DNA from: a virus | IMG/VR virus record: IMGVR_UViG_3300036770_000409 | Coordinates: 1-40,567 of that record | Length of the DNA stretch: 40,567 nucleotides | Reading direction: 5' to 3' (one strand) | Shown here: positions 6,995 through 13,846 of the stretch, piece after piece | Layout of the letters: each line of letters starts with the position of its first letter | Position numbering within the stretch: position 1 is the stretch's first letter | The notes under the pieces: generated by a model | What the model saw: only the letters and a program-made list of their open reading frames with translations | What the model was told of the DNA's origin: nothing | Databases searched by the model: none | Made by a program: the position numbers and the translations under genes

Positions 6995-7252
6995 GTGCGG
7001 GGGCCTCGTAGTTTTGAGAACCCCTCTTGTGCAGAGATCTCAGTAGATCTTTTCTTTCCCGAAGTAGGAGATTCATTATCTGTTATAAGACAACTTAAAA
7101 ACGTCTGCAAGTTATGTCCCCACCAGCAGGAATGTGCAGAGTGGGGCATACAAAATGAGAGATACGGAGTATGGGGCGGTCTATCAGAAAAAGATCGTAG
7201 AGCAATCCGTAGACAAAGAAACATTATTATAAGAGAAGAAGAAATTGCTTAA
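6995..7252 (+). CDS. whiB: WhiB-family iron-sulfur transcription regulator
   Basis: An 85-residue protein with the four WhiB cysteines C12, C38, C41 and C47 (CxxCxxxxxC in the last three), the preceding LFFP segment and the turn motif GVWGG at residues 58-62, followed by a basic tail that contacts DNA. WhiB proteins bind a 4Fe-4S cluster and the sigma-70 region 4 of actinobacterial RNA polymerase. GTG 6995 lies three bases after the previous stop and has no clear binding site, suggesting coupling. Together with the sigma-like factor at 9949 it points to phage control of host transcription. Confidence 0.92.
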   Translation: MRGPRSFENPSCAEISVDLFFPEVGDSLSVIRQLKNVCKLCPHQQECAEWGIQNERYGVWGGLSEKDRRAIRRQRNIIIREEEIA

Positions 7253-8093
7253 CTTAAACAGAGCTTGGAAGAGTACGACAACAAAGGCTACCCCTTTGCC
7301 TATCGTCTGGAATGATCTAAAGTCCAAACAGATAAGGTTTAGAAGAGGTCAAGTCTGTATGATTGCTGCTGCTCCAAACGCTGGTAAGTCTATGTTTGCT
7401 TTGATCTATGCGATCAAGGCTAATGTTCCAACGCTTTTCTTTTCTGCAGATACTGATGTTGCTACAGTAATGATGAGAACTGCAGCACATATCTCAGGTC
7501 ATAATCAAACTCTGGTAGAAGAAAACTTAACCAAGAATAGTAAGTACTATGATGATAAGTTTGATAAGGTAAAAAATATACAGTGGGTCTTTGACTCATC
7601 ACCATCATTAGATGATATTGAGTTAGAGATCAAGGCTTATATAGAACTTTATGGTATTCCACCAGAGTTAATTATTATAGATAACCTTATGAATGTGGTA
7701 GCTGAATCAGACAATGAGTGGGCAGGACTACGAGCCATTATGGTTGAACTGCACGATATGGCTAGACAGACTGAGGCTTGTGTAATGGTTCTTCATCACG
7801 TCAGCGAACAGTCTGAGTATGGTTCTACTACTGAACCACCTGCTCGTAGATCTATTCACGGTAAGGTATCTCAACTACCTGCAATGATATTAACACTGGG
7901 CTATGAACCTATAGGACAGTTGCTTAGAGTTGCTGCAGTTAAGAATCGCTTTGGTAAGCACAGCGCAGATGGTAAAGACTATGTATCTTTGTTTGCTAGT
8001 TATGGTTCTTGTCAGATCAGCGATGCTGATGAGTATGGTCGTATGCTTGGTAGAGATGCAAGGTTTGAGAGTATGAGAGACAAGGTAGGCTAA
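7245..8093 (+). CDS. RecA/DnaB-type ATPase, replicative helicase candidate
   Basis: A 282-residue protein with a TTG start overlapping the WhiB stop. Walker A is AAAPNAGKS (41-49) and Walker B is LIIIDN (142-147); an HH motif (VLHHVSE, about 180) and an arginine-rich strand (AAVKNRFGKH) follow, as in DnaB-like, RepA-like and KaiC-type ATPase cores. The N-terminal DnaB domain is missing, as in many small phage helicases. The primase lies four genes downstream, consistent with a helicase-primase pair. Confidence 0.8.
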   Translation: MLNLNRAWKSTTTKATPLPIVWNDLKSKQIRFRRGQVCMIAAAPNAGKSMFALIYAIKANVPTLFFSADTDVATVMMRTAAHISGHNQTLVEENLTKNSKYYDDKFDKVKNIQWVFDSSPSLDDIELEIKAYIELYGIPPELIIIDNLMNVVAESDNEWAGLRAIMVELHDMARQTEACVMVLHHVSEQSEYGSTTEPPARRSIHGKVSQLPAMILTLGYEPIGQLLRVAAVKNRFGKHSADGKDYVSLFASYGSCQISDADEYGRMLGRDARFESMRDKVG

Positions 8094-8263
8094 TGGCTAA
8101 TACGGAGATACAGTATGTCAAAAAGAAAATTAATAAACTGGAAAGTGATTTTGCTGCTTTTAGTTCTATACTTATTCAGGCAGGAATTATTGAAGTATAT
8201 GAAGAAGATGGTCAGCAAACATACAAAGTAAACAAGGTTAAGGTAGATGAGCGCAAAGAATAA
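8093..8263 (+). CDS. Small hypothetical protein in the replication operon
   Basis: A 56-residue acidic/basic helical protein whose ATG overlaps the helicase stop (TAATG) and whose end overlaps the Hjc-like nuclease start by 17 bases. By eye an N-terminal helix (residues 5-30) and a short beta hairpin. The tight coupling on both sides supports it being real. Function unknown. Confidence 0.65.
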   Translation: MANTEIQYVKKKINKLESDFAAFSSILIQAGIIEVYEEDGQQTYKVNKVKVDERKE

Positions 8264-8606
8264 ACGCAAGGGTGCATCCTTTGAACTAGATGTAATGAAA
8301 TGGTTTAGATCTAAGGGTGTTAATGCTGAACGCTTACGCTTATCAGGACAAAAGGATGAAGGTGATCTAGTAGTTATTATTGCTGGAGAAACTTTTATCT
8401 TGGAGTTAAAGAATACAAAGGTGTTAAACCTACCCCAGTTCTGGAGAGAGGCAGTTGTTGAAGCTCAGAACTATGCTAATGCTAGAGGTATTAAACCAGC
8501 ACCACTATCTTATGTAGTAGTTAAAAGACGTAATGCTGGTATAGAACAGTCTTGGGTAGTCCAAGATTTAGAACAATGGTTGGAGGATAAGGATGCCTGT
8601 CCCTAG
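8247..8606 (+). CDS. Hjc-like Holliday junction resolvase/PD-(D/E)XK nuclease
   Basis: A 119-residue protein with a basic start (KNKRKGASFE), catalytic pattern E13, D40 (DEGDLVV) and E53-L-K55 (ILELKN), then Q-rich helices, the arrangement of archaeal-type Hjc resolvases and related phage enzymes that resolve recombination junctions. It sits between helicase and primase. A distinct PD-(D/E)XK protein is at 10575, and an endonuclease VII gene lies in the structural block, so resolvase functions may be duplicated. Confidence 0.75.
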   Translation: MSAKNKRKGASFELDVMKWFRSKGVNAERLRLSGQKDEGDLVVIIAGETFILELKNTKVLNLPQFWREAVVEAQNYANARGIKPAPLSYVVVKRRNAGIEQSWVVQDLEQWLEDKDACP

Positions 8607-8742
8607 TGGAAAGATAACAACTACTAAGATAATGCAAGGCTTAGATAAGGGAGAGCAATGCCAGGACAAGACTGGTCAAGAAGTAAACGAACAAACAGAC
8701 GAAGCAACGACACCGATGCAAAGTCAATCCCAATCGGAGTAG
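8593..8742 (+). CDS. Possible 49-residue protein overlapping the primase start
   Basis: An ATG at 8593 follows GGAGG (8582-8586) and opens 49 codons ending in TAG at 8742. It overlaps the end of the Hjc-like gene by 14 bases and the first 85 bases of the primase gene in another frame. The product is polar and Gln/Ser/Thr-rich at the C-terminus. It may be a true small gene or only a means to bring ribosomes to the primase start. Confidence 0.35.
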   Translation: MPVPSGKITTTKIMQGLDKGEQCQDKTGQEVNEQTDEATTPMQSQSQSE

Positions 8743-9035
8743 TAGTACAGTTTTATGGTGGAGAAGTAAAAGAGGGTAGAGCAAGTTCAGTTAGGTGTGT
8801 GATGCACGATGACTCTCGCAAGTCAGCAGTGATGAACACAGTGGAGAACCTATACTTTTGTCATACCTGCGGTAAGGGTGGAAACACCATCAATGTTGTA
8901 ATGGAAAAAGAAAGTTTGGAGTTTAAAGATGCTCTCGCAAGAGCAATTGAAATCTTATCTACAAGCGGCCACTCGCTACCAGCAGGGTCTAAACGTAGAA
9001 ACCGCAACCTTTCTAAAAGAACGTGGCATATCTAA
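8658..9035 (+). CDS. Primase zinc-finger subunit (CHC2)
   Basis: A 125-residue protein with a basic Arg/Ser-rich N-terminus and a CHC2 zinc finger: C47, H50, C68, C71 in CVMH and CHTCGKGGN, followed by the helix EFKDALARAIEIL as in DnaG-type primases. It lacks the catalytic Toprim domain, which is encoded in another frame from 8929, overlapping by 107 bases. ATG 8658 follows AGGGAGAG. The natural-looking C-terminus and the downstream binding site suggest a two-gene primase as in several actinophages, though programmed frameshifting is possible. Confidence 0.85.
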   Translation: MPGQDWSRSKRTNRRSNDTDAKSIPIGVVVQFYGGEVKEGRASSVRCVMHDDSRKSAVMNTVENLYFCHTCGKGGNTINVVMEKESLEFKDALARAIEILSTSGHSLPAGSKRRNRNLSKRTWHI

Positions 9036-9576
9036 AGAGATAGCTGAGTCTTTTAGTTTAGGTACAGTAGTTGATCCGATCCCTGAGCATCAGTTGTATC
9101 AGGGTTGGTTATCTATACCCTACTTTACTGCTCTTGGTATTTGTGTTGGCTTTAAGTTTAGAAGATTAGATGATGGCAAACCTAAGTATGGTATGGCTAC
9201 TGGTCAGAAGACCCATCTATTTAATGTTAATGCTTTACTAGAACCTAAAGATACTATTGCAGTATGTGAGGGTGAGTTAGATGCCATCATTGCTACTGGT
9301 GCTTTAGGTATACCAGCAGTTGGTGTTCCTGGTGTTGCTGCTTGGAAACCACATTATGCAAAGCTAATGAATGGGTATGGACAGGTATTAGTTATAGGTG
9401 ATAATGATATTAAAGAGGATGGTTCTAATCCAGGAGCTGAGTTTTCTAGGAGAGTAGCATCAGAAGTTATCAATGCAAGTATCTGTGTCCTTCCTGCAGG
9501 AATGGATCTAAATGACCTATACTTAGCAAAAGGGATAGAAGAGACAAAACGGATGTTAGGAGCAGTTAATGTATGA
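8929..9576 (+). CDS. Primase Toprim subunit
   Basis: A 215-residue protein with a Toprim domain: VCEGELDAI (catalytic Glu, about residues 104-112) and VIGDNDIKEDG (DxD, about 155-165), plus an N-terminal helix-rich segment (ETATFLKERGISKEIAES) like the linker of DnaG-type primases. It begins inside the zinc-finger gene, with GGAG seven bases before ATG 8929, so independent initiation is possible. With the CHC2 subunit it would prime lagging-strand synthesis. No DNA polymerase gene is visible in the window, so the host polymerase is presumably used. Confidence 0.85.
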   Translation: MLSQEQLKSYLQAATRYQQGLNVETATFLKERGISKEIAESFSLGTVVDPIPEHQLYQGWLSIPYFTALGICVGFKFRRLDDGKPKYGMATGQKTHLFNVNALLEPKDTIAVCEGELDAIIATGALGIPAVGVPGVAAWKPHYAKLMNGYGQVLVIGDNDIKEDGSNPGAEFSRRVASEVINASICVLPAGMDLNDLYLAKGIEETKRMLGAVNV

Positions 9577-9910
9577 AGAGTTAAGGGAAGATGGTACCAC
9601 CCGTATTGTCGGAGATCTTGCTGATCTAAAGAATAAGAAGTTTACATCTGATATGCGGAAAGTATTAGATGATGCAGGTAATCTACTTCTATCTAAGCAC
9701 AAGGACTATGGTCCTACTAATATCTCTAACGCACCAGGCGGTGCGCTTAATGGATTAAGAGTGCGTATGCACGATAAGACTGCTCGTATAAACCATCTAA
9801 TAGATAATGGTGCAACACCTGAGAATGAATCTTTAAAGGATAGTTTTGTAGATTTACTTAACTATTCAGCTATTGCAATTATGGTCTTGGAAGGAACTTG
9901 GCCTAAGTAA
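9569..9910 (+). CDS. Nmad1/DUF1599-type protein
   Basis: A 113-residue helical protein containing KHKDYG-x3-N, GLRVRMHDKTARINHL and ESLKDSFVDLLNYSAIAI, which match the conserved blocks of the nucleotide-modification-associated domain 1 (DUF1599) family common in phages. Its biochemical role is not established; gene context in other phages links it to nucleotide or DNA modification. It overlaps the primase gene by eight bases. Confidence 0.75.
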   Translation: MYEELREDGTTRIVGDLADLKNKKFTSDMRKVLDDAGNLLLSKHKDYGPTNISNAPGGALNGLRVRMHDKTARINHLIDNGATPENESLKDSFVDLLNYSAIAIMVLEGTWPK

Positions 9911-9948
9911 TTCAGCACACCTAGTAGATAAGAAGCGTAGAAAAGTAG

Positions 9949-10584
9949 ATGACTAAAGAATTACACCCGATACTGAATGACCTAGTACCAGCAGTGGCTA
10001 ACTCTATTGCTCGTAAGTTTAAAGGTTGGGTAGAGCGAGATGATCTAAAGCAAGAACTTTATCTTTGGGCTATCGGTAGGCAAGGTCAATACTTAGATCA
10101 ACTTAATGAAGAGAACAAAGACAAGCGTGAATATAGTGTGAGCAGAATTGCATATCAGATGCGTAGAATTGCAGAGAAGTATGCTCGTAAAGAGAAGGCT
10201 CGCAAGGCTGGCTATCAGACCTCTGATGAGATCTTCTACGATACTGCAACTATCGCTAGGTTAATGCCATCTATCTTACAATCTGTAATAGAAGGAACTG
10301 TACTAGAGCAAGCACAAGATTTAATAAATGATGGACAACCTCGCAAACAACCAGCACCTTCTGAGGGTGGCAACCTCCTTGCTATCTTAATAGATGTAAA
10401 GAGATCATACTTAAAGTTAGAAGAAGAAGACAAGATCTTACTTCGTATGCGCTACTACGATAACAATACCCTTCAAGAGATATCACAATACCTAGAGGTA
10501 GCGGTATCCACTGCTGATCGCAGATGCACCTCAGCTCTGCGTAGATTGCAAGACTTGTTGGGTGGCGATTCGCCTTGGGCCTAG
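9949..10584 (+). CDS. Sigma-70-like factor
   Basis: A 211-residue protein with a region-2-like start (ARKFKGWVERDDLKQELYLWA), an intervening helical, partly disordered stretch and a clear region-4 helix-turn-helix at about residues 165-206 (TLQEISQYLEVAVSTADRR then SALRRL). This is the organisation of ECF-like sigma factors found in phages. It could direct host RNA polymerase to late phage promoters, possibly with the WhiB protein, which in this class binds sigma region 4. ATG 9949 has only a weak binding site. Confidence 0.72.
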   Translation: MTKELHPILNDLVPAVANSIARKFKGWVERDDLKQELYLWAIGRQGQYLDQLNEENKDKREYSVSRIAYQMRRIAEKYARKEKARKAGYQTSDEIFYDTATIARLMPSILQSVIEGTVLEQAQDLINDGQPRKQPAPSEGGNLLAILIDVKRSYLKLEEEDKILLRMRYYDNNTLQEISQYLEVAVSTADRRCTSALRRLQDLLGGDSPWA

Positions 10585-10973
10585 ATGTATTAAGAGAGTC
10601 TGAATTATTTGATTACTTAAAAGAGTTCCACTTCTCTGATCTGAGTAAGAGTGAAGATGAGTTTGATAGCTTTGACTGTGTAAGTATGGAACATAAGATA
10701 TTTATTGAATTGAAATCTAGGAAGACACACTATGACGATCTGTTAATAGAGGAACACAAGTACTCCTCTCTCATAATGGCGGCTGGTATCAGGTCCCTTA
10801 CTCCCTGGTATATCAACTCCACACCGAATGGCATCTGGGGGTTTAATCTCTCCAAACTCCCAATGCCTAAGTGGGAAGACAAGTGGCTACCTATTACTAC
10901 TGAGTTCGCTAATAAGAAGAGCAGGTCTAAGCCTGTTGGTTATCTCAACATAAAAGATGGAGAAGAGTTTTGA
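10575..10973 (+). CDS. PD-(D/E)XK endonuclease-like protein
   Basis: A 132-residue protein with a TTG start overlapping the sigma-like gene. D31/D34, then E45-L-K47 (FIELKSRK) after a beta strand, give the D...ExK pattern; a tyrosine/tryptophan-rich C-terminal part follows. Similar small proteins occur in many phages as nucleases of unknown specificity. The TGA stop overlaps the TTG of the FmdB-like gene (TTGA). Confidence 0.65.
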   Translation: MGLDVLRESELFDYLKEFHFSDLSKSEDEFDSFDCVSMEHKIFIELKSRKTHYDDLLIEEHKYSSLIMAAGIRSLTPWYINSTPNGIWGFNLSKLPMPKWEDKWLPITTEFANKKSRSKPVGYLNIKDGEEF

Positions 10974-11143
10974 TCTACGAATATGAGTGTCCAGGTGGAG
11001 ATGAAGTAATACAGATTGAAAGATCTATCAATGCACCTGAGGAAAACTATAGGTGTTCAACTTGCGGAGCTACGCTTAGGCGTATCTATACCTCACCTGC
11101 TATAACATTTAAGGGTAGTGGCTTTTATACTAATGATAAATAA
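10970..11143 (+). CDS. FmdB-like zinc-ribbon microprotein
   Basis: A 57-residue protein starting at TTG 10970 behind GGAG. It has the FmdB hallmarks: N-terminal IYEYEC, a later C-x-x-C (C29, C32) and the closing IYTSPAITFKGSGFY. The usual second cysteine of the first pair is missing (CPGG in place of CxxC), so zinc binding may be incomplete. It is the last gene of the early rightward operon. Confidence 0.8.
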   Translation: MIYEYECPGGDEVIQIERSINAPEENYRCSTCGATLRRIYTSPAITFKGSGFYTNDK

Positions 11144-11174
11144 TTGTGCTACATTTGTAAAAATGTGCTACAAT
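11144..11174 (+). promoter_or_regulatory. Promoter candidate downstream of the early operon
   Basis: TTGTGC (11144-11149) and TACAAT (11169-11174), with TG placed for an extended -10, are separated by 19 bases. The nonamer TGTGCTACA occurs twice in this stretch. Transcription would enter two hairpins at 11184-11257 and then run antisense to the methyltransferase. It may also be a chance match in an AT-rich spacer. Confidence 0.3.
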
Positions 11175-11183
11175 TCTTTCATA

Positions 11184-11215
11184 CCCCTTCGGTTCCTATC
11201 CCGAAGGGGTTTCTA
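11184..11215 (+). terminator. Terminator of the early operon
   Basis: A perfect 9-bp stem CCCCTTCGG/CCGAAGGGG with an 8-base loop (11184-11209) is followed by TTTCTAATT. It lies about 40 bases after the FmdB-like stop. Confidence 0.75.
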
Positions 11216-11222
11216 ATTGGAG

Positions 11223-11257
11223 AAGCCCCGCAGAAAATGAACGAAACTGCGGGGCTT
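11223..11257. terminator. Second hairpin between convergent operons
   Basis: A perfect 11-bp stem AAGCCCCGCAG/CTGCGGGGCTT with a 13-base loop lies 24 bases before the end of the leftward methyltransferase gene. It can fold on both strands and probably ends or protects both transcripts, although U-runs are short on each side. Confidence 0.65.
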
Positions 11258-11280
11258 ATTGTCCCTAGGAAGGAAGGGAA

Positions 11281-11679
11281 CTATATTATATCAGCGATGC
11301 CTTGAATAATCCATTCAACTACTGGCACTGCTACTGCATTACCCATCTGTTTATATCTATTAGTATCAGATTGATCTTCAGTCCAGCCATCAGGAAATCC
11401 TTGTAGTCTTTCACACTCAAGAGGTGTAAGCCTACGCACTTGGTTCGTAGCTACCATTGGCATATTGTTTCCACCTGTTCCCATTCTAGCTTGCAGTGTA
11501 TTAATCTTATCATCTTGTAATCTCATATCTCCAACTCTATTACCATAAAATATGATAGTAGTTGCTCTAGTATCACCATTATCAAATGCGTTCATAGTAG
11601 GCACAACTCCACCCTCCACCCAGGTTTCATAGTCAGTATTACTCTGAGCTCTGCGACTTTTGTTGAACCAAATCATCAT
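11281..11679 (-). CDS. C5 cytosine methyltransferase, C-terminal fragment
   Basis: A 132-residue reading frame holding the C-terminal part of a Dcm-type enzyme: RRLTPLECERLQGFPDGWT and RYKQMGNAVAVPVVEWI (motifs IX-X). It overlaps the N-terminal fragment by 41 bases in the +1 frame. The natural join would be near the AAAA run of CAACAAAAGTCG on the minus strand (about 11658-11668). ATG 11679 has a GGAG four bases upstream, so separate translation is possible. It may be a true split enzyme, a frameshift or an assembly indel. Confidence 0.8.
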   Translation of the reverse strand: MMIWFNKSRRAQSNTDYETWVEGGVVPTMNAFDNGDTRATTIIFYGNRVGDMRLQDDKINTLQARMGTGGNNMPMVATNQVRRLTPLECERLQGFPDGWTEDQSDTNRYKQMGNAVAVPVVEWIIQGIADII

Positions 11680-12424
11680 TCTCCAACACTAGATTGTAAT
11701 GCTCTGATCCTGATGGACCACCAGCTCCTTTATACCACTTAGAAGTTACAGTTGTTGTTACTCCTGGGTTGGTTGTAAGCCAGCCTGCTTCTCTAGTGCT
11801 TCTTGTAGAGTTGGAGGTAATGTCTTTCCTCTTTGCACTGTCCTGCGTAGTATTCCTTCGCAAGCCTTCGGACTTAAATAGTACTTCTGCTGCACTGAGT
11901 GGGTTTCCAGTGCGTTTTCCAACGATGAAGATACGCCTTCTCCTTTGGGGAACTCCGAAGTACTGAGCATCAAGCACCCGCCAGGCAACGCCATACCCGA
12001 TGTCGGCCATCGTTCCAATGACCACTCCAAAGTCTTGTCCTTTGTTAGAGGTAAGAAGACCAGGGACATTTTCAAGGATGAACCACTCAGTTTTCGTTTC
12101 TTCAATAAGTCTTGCAATCTCCCAGAATAATCCGCTTCTTTCTCCAGCAAGACCACGCCTCTTTCCAGCCACGCTAAGGTCTTGGCAGGGAAATCCGCCT
12201 GTGATAATTCCTCTATCAGGTTTAAATCCTGCTTCAATTAAATCACTTCCTTTCACATCTGTTATATCAGAGAACTGTTTAGCATTTGGAAAATGCTTAG
12301 CCAATACCTTTTGGCATTGTTTATCTATCTCAACATTAGCTACCACATCTACACCATTGCGTTCCATAGCAAGATCAAAGCCGCCAACGCCAGCGAAGAG
12401 CGATACCCCCGTTAACCTACTCAC
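11639..12424 (-). CDS. C5 cytosine methyltransferase, N-terminal catalytic fragment
   Basis: A 261-residue reading frame with motif I FAGVGG (10-15), motif IV PCQ (79-81, catalytic Cys80), motif VI ENV (118-120) and motif VIII QRRRR (160-164), as in Dcm-family enzymes that make 5-methylcytosine, often to evade host restriction. GTG 12424 shares one base with the preceding stop (TAGTG). The frame ends in TAA soon after the target-recognition region, before motifs IX and X, which continue in the next frame (11281-11679). Confidence 0.88.
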   Translation of the reverse strand: MSRLTGVSLFAGVGGFDLAMERNGVDVVANVEIDKQCQKVLAKHFPNAKQFSDITDVKGSDLIEAGFKPDRGIITGGFPCQDLSVAGKRRGLAGERSGLFWEIARLIEETKTEWFILENVPGLLTSNKGQDFGVVIGTMADIGYGVAWRVLDAQYFGVPQRRRRIFIVGKRTGNPLSAAEVLFKSEGLRRNTTQDSAKRKDITSNSTRSTREAGWLTTNPGVTTTVTSKWYKGAGGPSGSEHYNLVLENDDLVQQKSQSSE

Positions 12425-12840
12425 TAGTAGTAATTGTTTCTGAGGAAGAACTTATACGCCTTGCAAGGAGAGCCGTAACGAGAGTCAATGTATTTAAGAC
12501 CTCGTAAGATTTGGTATTCGCTTCGGTGATCTTTCTCTCTAAGGAGTTGAGCAATTCCGTAAGCACTTGATCCTCTTTGGTTCTTTGCGTAGTTATCAAA
12601 CCTGCTCTCACGGGTCCAAAGGGACTTAAGGCAGACCCACTCTCTCCCTCGCCAGTCCCAACCAGCCGAAGCGTACTCTTGTGCGAGCTTTCTATTACGA
12701 CTTTTCTCATCTTGTGTTGCCTTCCTATTCTCTATAACAGCTATTGGTTTCTTTTGTGGGTGTAATAATTTATCTTGTCCCACCATCAACAAGGCTAGTG
12801 TTGCCATCAATATCAAGCCACTTCTTACCCATTTTAACAT
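12424..12840 (-). CDS. Lytic transglycosylase-like protein with N-terminal membrane anchor
   Basis: A 138-residue protein with a hydrophobic N-terminal segment (residues 4-20) acting as signal or anchor, a charged linker, then a lysozyme-fold domain: WVCLKSLWTRESRF (likely catalytic Glu in RES), AYGIAQLL, a GLKYI helix and RYGSPCKAYKFF. This matches SLT-type transglycosylases, which cut glycan strands. Placed in a microprotein operon with a methyltransferase rather than with the lysis genes, it may act early on the wall or in superinfection control. It overlaps the gene before it by 71 bases; AGGAGGAG lies 10 bases before its ATG. Confidence 0.75.
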   Translation of the reverse strand: MLKWVRSGLILMATLALLMVGQDKLLHPQKKPIAVIENRKATQDEKSRNRKLAQEYASAGWDWRGREWVCLKSLWTRESRFDNYAKNQRGSSAYGIAQLLREKDHRSEYQILRGLKYIDSRYGSPCKAYKFFLRNNYY

Positions 12841-12988
12841 CAGCTTTTTTCTCCTCCTCTAGATAGAGGCGATAGGTATCAGGGTAGGTATTAGCCAACC
12901 TGGTTAACGCTCTCTCTCTAGCTCGTCGGTAATTACGCTGGCGAACCGCTTGATCGGCAGCAGATTTTAATCGTTGCTTATTCTTCAC
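12770..12988 (-). CDS. Small basic helical protein
   Basis: A 72-residue protein with a strongly basic N-terminal helix (about residues 1-35, many Arg/Lys) and a polar C-terminus. GTG 12988 overlaps the previous TGA (GTGA), with GGTGGAG upstream as binding site. The composition suggests nucleic-acid binding. No family is recognised. Confidence 0.6.
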   Translation of the reverse strand: MKNKQRLKSAADQAVRQRNYRRARERALTRLANTYPDTYRLYLEEEKKADVKMGKKWLDIDGNTSLVDGGTR

Positions 12989-13251
12989 TTACTCCACCTG
13001 TCCACACAATTAGCAATAGTAGCAAGGACAATAGGCGTAATCTCTATGAACTCCATAGTTAACTTAGCCTCCTCCTCTGTCGTTTCATACTGTCCCACCC
13101 ATACCTTACTATCAGGAGGGCTATTACGATACCATTTAATGGCCTCTAGGACATCTTCTCCGCCCCATATAGCTATCCCTTGAGCATCTGATACCTCATA
13201 GAATACAACATCTCTCTTTTGCTCGTTAAATATCTCCAATATATTACCCAT
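12985..13251 (-). CDS. Conserved-looking hypothetical phage protein
   Basis: An 88-residue acidic protein of alpha/beta type with segments VVFYEVSDAQGIAIWGG and SKVWVGQYETTEEEA. ATG 13251 lies inside the end of the preceding zinc-finger gene (8-base overlap). The position in a coupled row of small genes supports it being real. Function not recognised. Confidence 0.65.
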   Translation of the reverse strand: MGNILEIFNEQKRDVVFYEVSDAQGIAIWGGEDVLEAIKWYRNSPPDSKVWVGQYETTEEEAKLTMEFIEITPIVLATIANCVDRWSK

Positions 13252-13426
13252 TTGCTCGCTCTCTTTCTCTCATATATATCTTATCCTCACACTCAGAGCA
13301 GGTATCTGCGACATACTTAAATCTATCAAACTCTTTATTACATACATCACAATTCACCCACCTTTCATTGTCCTCATAGTCTTGATAGGCGTACTCATCT
13401 CCGAATAGGTATCTCGGCTCGCTCAT
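13244..13426 (-). CDS. Zinc-finger microprotein 5
   Basis: A 60-residue protein with an acidic, aromatic N-terminus and two CxxC pairs (C26/C29 and C43/C46) making one probable zinc site, followed by a basic RERERANG tail whose codons hold the binding site of the next gene. ATG 13426 overlaps the previous TGA (ATGA). It resembles the neighbour at 13423-13581 in layout. Confidence 0.7.
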   Translation of the reverse strand: MSEPRYLFGDEYAYQDYEDNERWVNCDVCNKEFDRFKYVADTCSECEDKIYMRERERANG

Positions 13427-13581
13427 ACACTCTCCTCTATAACTACCTTATTGATTAGACAAGCTCGGCATAAGGTATGAGTGAAGTCCCGATACCATTT
13501 AGAGAATACCTTATTGCAGTAATCGCAAGATATGCTCTCGCTCTCACTCTCAATAAACTCATAGCCCTTGATCTCACTCAT
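13423..13581 (-). CDS. Zinc-finger microprotein 4
   Basis: A 52-residue protein with C19/C22 (CDYCNKVF) and C38/C41 (CRAC) in the same spacing class as the gene that follows (13244-13426, CDVCNKEF), so the two are probably tandem paralogues. The start ATG overlaps the previous stop (ATGA), and its own last codons GAG GAG AGT make the binding site of the next gene. Function unknown. Confidence 0.7.
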   Translation of the reverse strand: MSEIKGYEFIESESESISCDYCNKVFSKWYRDFTHTLCRACLINKVVIEESV

Positions 13582-13712
13582 AAAGAGTTCTCCCTCTCCC
13601 TCTCAAGCGACATATCCATATTGCAATCATCGCATAATGGTTTTTTGTTGTACTCGTTATACCACTCAGGTTTGGTTATCTCCCACCCACAGAATTGGCA
13701 GATAGTTTTCAC
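13578..13712 (-). CDS. Zinc-finger microprotein 3
   Basis: A 44-residue protein with C5/C8 (CQFCGW) and C27/C30 (CDDC), then a tail LERERENSL. GTG 13712 overlaps the previous TGA (GTGA). The Arg-Glu repeat codons GAGAGGGAGAGGGAG lie just before the next ATG and act as its ribosome binding site. Function unknown. Confidence 0.65.
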   Translation of the reverse strand: MKTICQFCGWEITKPEWYNEYNKKPLCDDCNMDMSLERERENSL

Positions 13713-13846
13713 TTGCTTAGCTCCTCTCTCTCTTTTGTTAGTTGTATTAGTCTTTCTGCTGCACTTGCTATCTCCCTCATATAATCAAAGCAGATACAAT
13801 CATCGGATAGATGATCACCACATATAGGCCTTGACTTGCGCTCCAT
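13709..13846 (-). CDS. Cys/His microprotein 2
   Basis: A 45-residue protein with C9, H12, C17 and C19 near the N-terminus (PICGDHLSDDCIC), a possible compact metal site, followed by one charged helix ending KEREELSK. ATG 13846 shares one base with the previous stop (TGATG). Function unknown. Confidence 0.6.
   Translation of the reverse strand: MERKSRPICGDHLSDDCICFDYMREIASAAERLIQLTKEREELSK

Noticed and set aside
6694-7224. Minus-strand 176-codon frame opposite the zinc-ribbon and WhiB genes
   Set aside because: It is opposite two genes with strong family motifs in an operon of the other direction.
11758-12237. Alternative minus-strand 159-codon frame in the methyltransferase
   Set aside because: The other frame carries methyltransferase motifs I-VIII in order.
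12417-12710. Minus-strand 97-codon frame overlapping the transglycosylase-like gene
   Set aside because: It lies in another frame of a gene with clear lysozyme-fold motifs and has low-complexity Ser/Thr composition.
13477-13827. Plus-strand 116-codon hydrophobic frame with Leu/Ser-rich composition
   Set aside because: It is the complement of purine-rich coupled microprotein genes; pyrimidine-rich antisense always gives Leu/Ser, and it has no ribosome binding site.
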